From Hyaloscypha bicolor E (Eukaryota; Ascomycota; Leotiomycetes; Helotiales; Hyaloscyphaceae), in the NCBI RefSeq assembly GCF_002865645.1, contig NW_020194619.1:966442-1030441 (forward strand): 64,000 nucleotides of DNA. Reading direction: 5' to 3'. The translations under genes were made by a program, and so were the position numbers. The notes under the pieces were generated by a model. The model saw only the letters and a list, made by a program, of their open reading frames with translations. It was not told where the DNA came from and made no database searches. Positions 59,064 to 64,000 of this stretch are shown here, in pieces; position 1 is the stretch's first letter, and each line of letters opens with the position of its first letter.

Positions 59064-61243
59064 ATGAATGTCATCAAACTGCAGAGGTAGAGGCATCTGG
59101 GAGTGTGCCTACTGGGGCCTGACGCTAACTCCCCACAGGAAATACCCTCAATTCCAACAGGATGAGATCTTTGGACTGCAAGACGCCTTTCGTAAGCTGG
59201 ATGTAGACGATAAGGGATATATTGACGAGGCGACCGCCATCAAGGCGACTCAAGCCAGCGAGAGGCAACCGTACGATGTCGTGCGCCAGGCGCTGAAGGA
59301 AGTAGAGCTTGATTCCTCGAGGAGAGTCGAATTGGATGACTTTGTTGGGGTGAGGCATTCAAGGAGGTGTCCCTGTTTCTATGGGATATTCCAGCTCCTC
59401 TGAAGATGCTCGAGCTGACAATGATACTCGCAGCTGGTTTCCAAACTTCGGGATTCTTCTCCAGCCCAGAAGCGCATGTCGACAGGTCCAGCCTCCCCGG
59501 CTCGTGGCGGTATGGTTTCACAGCAAACTGGAGGACATGCTTCCAAGGGAAGTGTCAGTGGTCGTATTCAAGTCCAAGGCTCCTCGTCGAATGTCACACA
59601 TACTATCAATGAGGACGAGCGAACGGAATTTACTCGCCATATCAATGCCGTGTTGGCGGGAGACCCGGATATTGGAAACCGATTACCCTTCCCAACCGAC
59701 ACTTTCGAAATGTTTGATGAATGCAAGGATGGACTCGTGTTGGCAAAATTGATCAATGACAGCGTCCCTGACACAATCGACGAGCGTGTGCTCAACCGGC
59801 CTGGAAAAAAGATCAAAACCCTTAATGCGTTCCATATGACCGAGAACAACAACATTGTCATCGAGTCAGCGAAAGGTATCGGCTGTTCCGTAGTCAACAT
59901 TGGAAGCGGTGACATCATTGAAGTACGTGAGCATCTGATTCTTGGTCTGATCTGGCAAGTCATTAGACGAGGTCTGCTTGGTAAGATCGATATCAAGCTT
60001 CACCCCGAGTTGTATAGATTACTGGAAGAGGATGAGACCCTGGAACAGTTCTTGAGACTTCCTCCGGAGCAGATCTTACTAAGATGGTTCAACTATCACT
60101 TGAAAGCTGCCAATTGGCCACGGAGGTAAACTCCCACTCGTGATTTATATCGTACACGTACTAACGGAATTTTAGAGTTGCAAATTTCTCGACAGATGTC
60201 AAGGACGGCGAGAACTATACTGTCCTTCTTGCCCAAATTGCACCAGAGCACTGCACCCGTGGCCCACTACAAACCCGAGACCTCCTACAAAGAGCAGAGC
60301 AAGTTCTGCAGAACGCTGATACATTAGGCTGTCGAAAGTTCTTGACTCCAACTTCCCTTGTCGCTGGTAATCCAAAGCTGAATCTGGCCTTTGTTGCAAA
60401 CCTGTTCAACACCCACCCTGCTCTTGACCCTATTACGGAGGAAGAGAAGCTTCAAGTTGACGATTTTGATGCTGAGGGCGAGCGAGAGGCTCGGGTCTTC
60501 ACTCTGTGGCTCAACAGTCTTGACGTACAGCCGGCTGTAAACTCTTTGTACGACGACTTGCGGGATGGCACGATCCTCCTGCAGGCATATGACAAGGTAG
60601 TTAAGGGATCAGTCAACTGGCGTCACGTGAACAAAGCTCCGACGAACGGAGCAGAGATGTCGAGATTCAAGGCAGTCGAAAACACGAATTATGCAATCGA
60701 GCTCGGTAAACAGAATCGGTTCTCGCTCGTTGGTGTGCAAGGAGCAGATATCACGGATGGGCAACGGACTCTGACTCTGGGCCTCGTTTGGCAGTTGATG
60801 CGAAAGGACATATCTGAGACACTCTCCGCATTGGCACAAAGACTCGGAAAGCGGGAGATTACCGACGCAGAGATGGTCAAGTGGGCAAACGACATGTCTC
60901 GGAAAGGCGGCAAGAATACTTCGATCCGTTCATTCAAGGATTCAAATATCGGAACCGGCATTTTCCTCTTGGATGTCTTGAACGGAATGAAGAGCAGTTA
61001 CGTCGACTACGAACTCGTAACTCCAGGCAGATCGGATGAGGATGCATATATGAACGCCAAGCTCAGTATCAGTATAGCCAGAAAGATGGGTGCAACCATC
61101 TGGCTGGTGCCGGAAGACATTTGCCAAGTTCGCAGCCGTTTGGTTACTACTTTCATTGGTAAGTCTTTCTGTCATTTCTATGCCTGAGGTGTACTGACAC
61201 ATTTGAAGGTTCGTTGATGGCGACACACGAGAAGATGCACTGA
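59064..61243 (+). CDS. SAC6: Fimbrin, actin-bundling protein
   Basis: Five exons: 59064-59086, 59139-59349, 59434-60125, 60176-61158 and 61209-61243 (647 aa, close to yeast Sac6 at 642). An EF-hand-like N-terminus (FGLQDAFRKLDVDDKGYID) is followed by four calponin-homology domains in two actin-binding pairs. Landmarks are DGLVLAKLINDSVPDTIDER, GLIWQVIRRGLLGKIDIKLH, LYDDLRDGTILLQAYDKV, LGLVWQLMRKDI and GTGIFLLDVLNGMK. It crosslinks actin filaments in endocytic patches and cables. Introns are 50-84 nt with CTAAC/CTGAC branch sites. The final 35-nt exon gives the usual GSLMATHEKMH ending. Confidence is very high. Confidence 0.97.
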
Positions 61244-62056
61244 AGGGATAGTGGGTTTTTGGGATGTGTGACTAGGATTCAGAGATGCGGCGGCAATTAG
61301 GGGCTGTAGAAAAGTTTCTTGCCGTAGATGTCCAAGCTTACGATGGTCAATGAAGAATGAACATCCATTTCCGTTGCTTGGTCAAACTAAAATTATGCTT
61401 GAATTTTGGCTAGCCCGGAGACTGTGCGTACAGACTTGCACCTTTCCTAATCCTGTTGATGTGGCTCTTTTCTGCATGCCATGGGGTTTGAGTTGCCTGA
61501 AAAAACCCTCCAGCAATCCAGCCTCCAGTGGACAATTAAAGCGAAACTAATTTTTAATGTACAGTACTCATTTGAGTTAGGTATCGGAAGGAGACACGTT
61601 CAAATGTTCAAGAATTCCATAGATAATGGAAGGTAGAAGAAATTGAATGTACTTTGTACTGTAAATCGAGAGCTATTAGAGGGAAAGCATCTGCAATAGT
61701 TTAAGTTGACTAGGGACATTGAGAATTGAGTGCCTTTTTTTGGTCCACTGAACCAGTCATTTACAGCGGGGACGATTATCTTTTTGTCTTTCATATACAT
61801 GTCCGCCCCGATAAATTTCCAGCAAAGCAGCTCTAGATCGCCACGCTTTGCTTGCTATACAAACGACGCTCAGGAGATAGAATACAGGCATTCTACTTTG
61901 GTATCACTTTCATCCCACAAGTACTTTGATCCACCGAAAAATAGCGAACGCCTTCCGTCAGTCATTATTCATTCCAACAGCAACAGCGAGAGCTCTCGAG
62001 GCGCATGTCCAAAATTGAGTAGCTCACACTCGATAGCAAGAGCAAATAAATATACA
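61244..62056. other. Convergent intergenic region
   Basis: 813 bases between SAC6 and the 3' end of the next minus-strand gene. Nothing is recognised. Confidence 0.45.
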
Positions 62057-64000
62057 TCACACAAGAACCCATTCGCTTCCTCTCTTGATGAACTTGTCCA
62101 GAAGCATTCCGATGTCGGTGAGAACGAAGCGACATATATAGAAGCCGAAGAATTCGGCGGCGTGGCGAGTACAGAGCTCGAGACCTACTTGCGTTTTGTC
62201 CGCATGTTTTAGACCTGGATCTTCAACTTGACGAGCGATTTGATCTAATAAGACAGTCAGTGATTAGATCAAGTAAGACAGACAGAGTAGGACTCACCAA
62301 GAGTTTGCGCAGCATCAAAGAGCTTCGCTAGCGCACTCATGTAATTTGCGTTCGGCCCTGAAAACTGAATCTGGCTCACATCCCTCTTCGCAAATCGTAC
62401 CTTGGCAACAGACGTTGAGGTCATTGGCAAAGTTGTCATACTTAGGCCTTCCTTTGAGCCATCACCAGACGTTTTGTTCGCGTACGCGTTCGACAATCCG
62501 ACGCCAGAATTCTTGGATCGTAACCTTCGCCAAGAGAACCCAGAGGACTTGCTTGATACGCTTCCAGACTTCGAGGTAAGATTGCTCGTCTCACCGTCTG
62601 CCCCAGCGGACGCATCCTTGAACATTCCTCCTGAGCCTTGAACTCCAACTTCATTACCAAGCTTCCTCGTCAAAGTTGCTTGAACTTGCTCGAGGACGCC
62701 CTCGAAAGACTGCATCTCCACCAAAACGGCATCAGCATCGAAAGTATCGACTTTGGCGAGCTTCATCAGAGCAGCCGTGAGGAAATCGCAATTGGCAATC
62801 TTGTCTTCGACGCTCTTGATTTTGACCCCCTTGACTCTCCATACGTCACGTGGAACAAAAAGCTTGGTTGAGAGATAACCCCCTCTGGGATGCGCAATGG
62901 TTTGGTACAAGGCTCGCATGAGCCAGAACGGACGAAGTAGATACTCTGTAGGACAAGGTTCTAGAGGTATTGGTGCACCTGCGTTAAGAGGATTCGGCGA
63001 GCCTGGGCTATCCGGAGAGTGTATATCACCGTCGAAGAGATACATTCCTCCGGTGGTAACGCCATTTTGCTTTTCCTTAAAAGCTATGGCGATAGGGGTG
63101 GGTAGAGTTGGAATTGCAGGAAGCCTTCCATTTGTCTCTCTCGGGTTAAATTGTGAGCTCAGGGGAGTGTTCGGGGAAACGTCGGAGCCATCATCTATGT
63201 TTGAGACGGAGAGATTGCGACTCTTCATATTCTTCAAGCTCGAAGACGAGAAATTCTTTCGTAGCCCCGTCCTTGACTGTACACGACCAGGGGAGCCAGA
63301 GCGAGGCAACTGTCCATTCTCACTGTCGTTTGTGAACGTCTGGGCAAGTGTTGGTGTCGGTGGAAGAATGACTTCGGATGGGCTAGGGCCTGGGAACGGA
63401 GACGAGGCCTGTCGAGCAGATTGAGGCACAGGTGGCTTGCTTGATGTGCCAGGTAACGTTTGTCGTTGTTGAGGCAGTCCGGGGGTCTTAGGCTGGACAG
63501 CAACGCTGCCATTAGTCTGAGGTGGTGGGGGCATCAAGGGGGGCTGGGTTGATGGTGCTGGAACGGCGGGAGTTCTGGTGGTAGTCTCGATCTTAAGTTG
63601 CCTTGCATTCTGCCCAGACAATCGTCTGCTTCGAACGCCTTGAGAATTGGCAGTACTCAGCGGTGGTGGTTGAGATGCAGCATTCGGAGGCGGTGGAAGA
63701 GCTTGTGAGGGAGGTGGGTGTGTTGGGAGTTGTGATTTTGCCTGTATCGAAGGTATTTGTGGGATCGATGATGTTTCAGCAACAGTGGATAATGTTGTTC
63801 CGGCAGTGGTAGGATTGGATCCGATAGAGCTGTTCCAAGTTCGTCCCGAAAATCCACTTGAATCAGACTCCCGGGGCAAGGCAGACTTGGATTGCAAACC
63901 GAATTCGAAATCCTCCATGACATATCCTCTCGTCATCTCCTCCAACATTCGTTCTTCTTCCTCGGACTCATTTCCATCATAGTCATCGTCAATGTTAAGT
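62057..64000 (-). CDS. Large conserved fungal protein, 3' part only (possible MIT-domain group)
   Basis: Two exons seen: from beyond 64000 down to 62298, and 62244-62057; the 5' end is outside the window. The visible N-terminal part is acidic (DDDYDGNESEEEER), then YVMEDFEFGLQ and a long Pro/Ser-rich linker. A conserved C-terminal region follows: YLLRPFWLMRALYQTIAHPR, LFVPRDVWRVKGVKIKSVED, QIQFSGPNANYMSALAKLFD. The last exon, reached through a 53-nt intron, reads DQIARQVEDPGLKHADK and ends KRGSEWVLV. I recall similar fungal proteins annotated with an MIT (microtubule interacting and transport) domain, but that assignment is uncertain. A 137-codon plus-strand frame (61799-62212) is only the antisense of the last exon. 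Confidence 0.82.

Noticed and set aside
61799..62212. 137-codon plus-strand open frame starting MSAPINFQQ
   Set aside because: It is the antisense of the last exon (62057-62244) of the minus-strand gene, whose spliced C-terminus is conserved-looking; the frame has no domain of its own.
1..64000. tRNA, rRNA or snoRNA genes
   Set aside because: I looked for cloverleaf A/B-box-like segments in the intergenic regions and saw none I could support; a tRNA or covariance-model scan would be decisive.

Overview
The window looks like chromosomal DNA of a filamentous ascomycete (Pezizomycotina; Leotiomycetes is my best guess, not proven). Support: many short GT-AG introns (about 45-60 nt) with CTAAC/CTGAC-like branch sites, single-copy fungal genes on both strands, and an AT-saturated block with almost no CpA/TpG, the mark of repeat-induced point mutation (RIP).

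Bases 1 to about 13,200 are a gene-free AT-rich block. It holds two RIP-degraded copies of one Ty1/copia LTR retrotransposon facing each other head to head: a left copy on the minus strand cut by the window start (5' LTR about 3219-3522) and a full-length right copy on the plus strand (about 5608-11930, both LTRs visible). Further AT-rich relic DNA and a 9-bp satellite follow. Composition changes abruptly near 13,190.

Bases 13,200-64,000 are gene-rich. In order: NEM1 lipin phosphatase (-), eIF2B-beta/GCD7 (+), a 725-aa unknown protein with a PPPPY motif and repeats (+), an intact short-chain dehydrogenase (SDR) with microexons (-), a small Stf2/Tma10-like protein (-), DRE2 (+), a decayed SDR pseudogene (-), CCZ1 (-), FMT1 (+), OST3/6 (-), a coiled-coil nuclear-type protein (+), MRM2 (+), RPL18 (-), a YPR011C-type mitochondrial carrier (+), an SR-family splicing factor (+), a DDHD-domain phospholipase (+), ARE2 sterol acyltransferase (-), a RING/ankyrin-like protein (-), a hotdog thioesterase (+), SAC6 fimbrin (+) and the 3' part of a large conserved fungal protein (-). 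Exon structures were built by hand; summed coding lengths are multiples of three.

Most genes are unrelated housekeeping functions (translation, Fe-S assembly, glycosylation, vesicle fusion, lipid storage, actin), so no operon-like pathway is expected. NEM1 (triacylglycerol synthesis) and ARE2 (steryl esters) both feed lipid droplets, but they lie 35 kb apart.

The most notable signal is in the introns of the convergent neighbours DDHD and ARE2. At least six introns in these two unrelated genes fall into two sequence families, with a seventh, partial match. This is what introner-like elements (introns that multiply as mobile elements) look like. Other oddities are microexons of 3, 5 and 8 nt, a 4-nt first coding exon in RPL18, two GC-AG introns, and uneven RIP between the two LTRs of one element.
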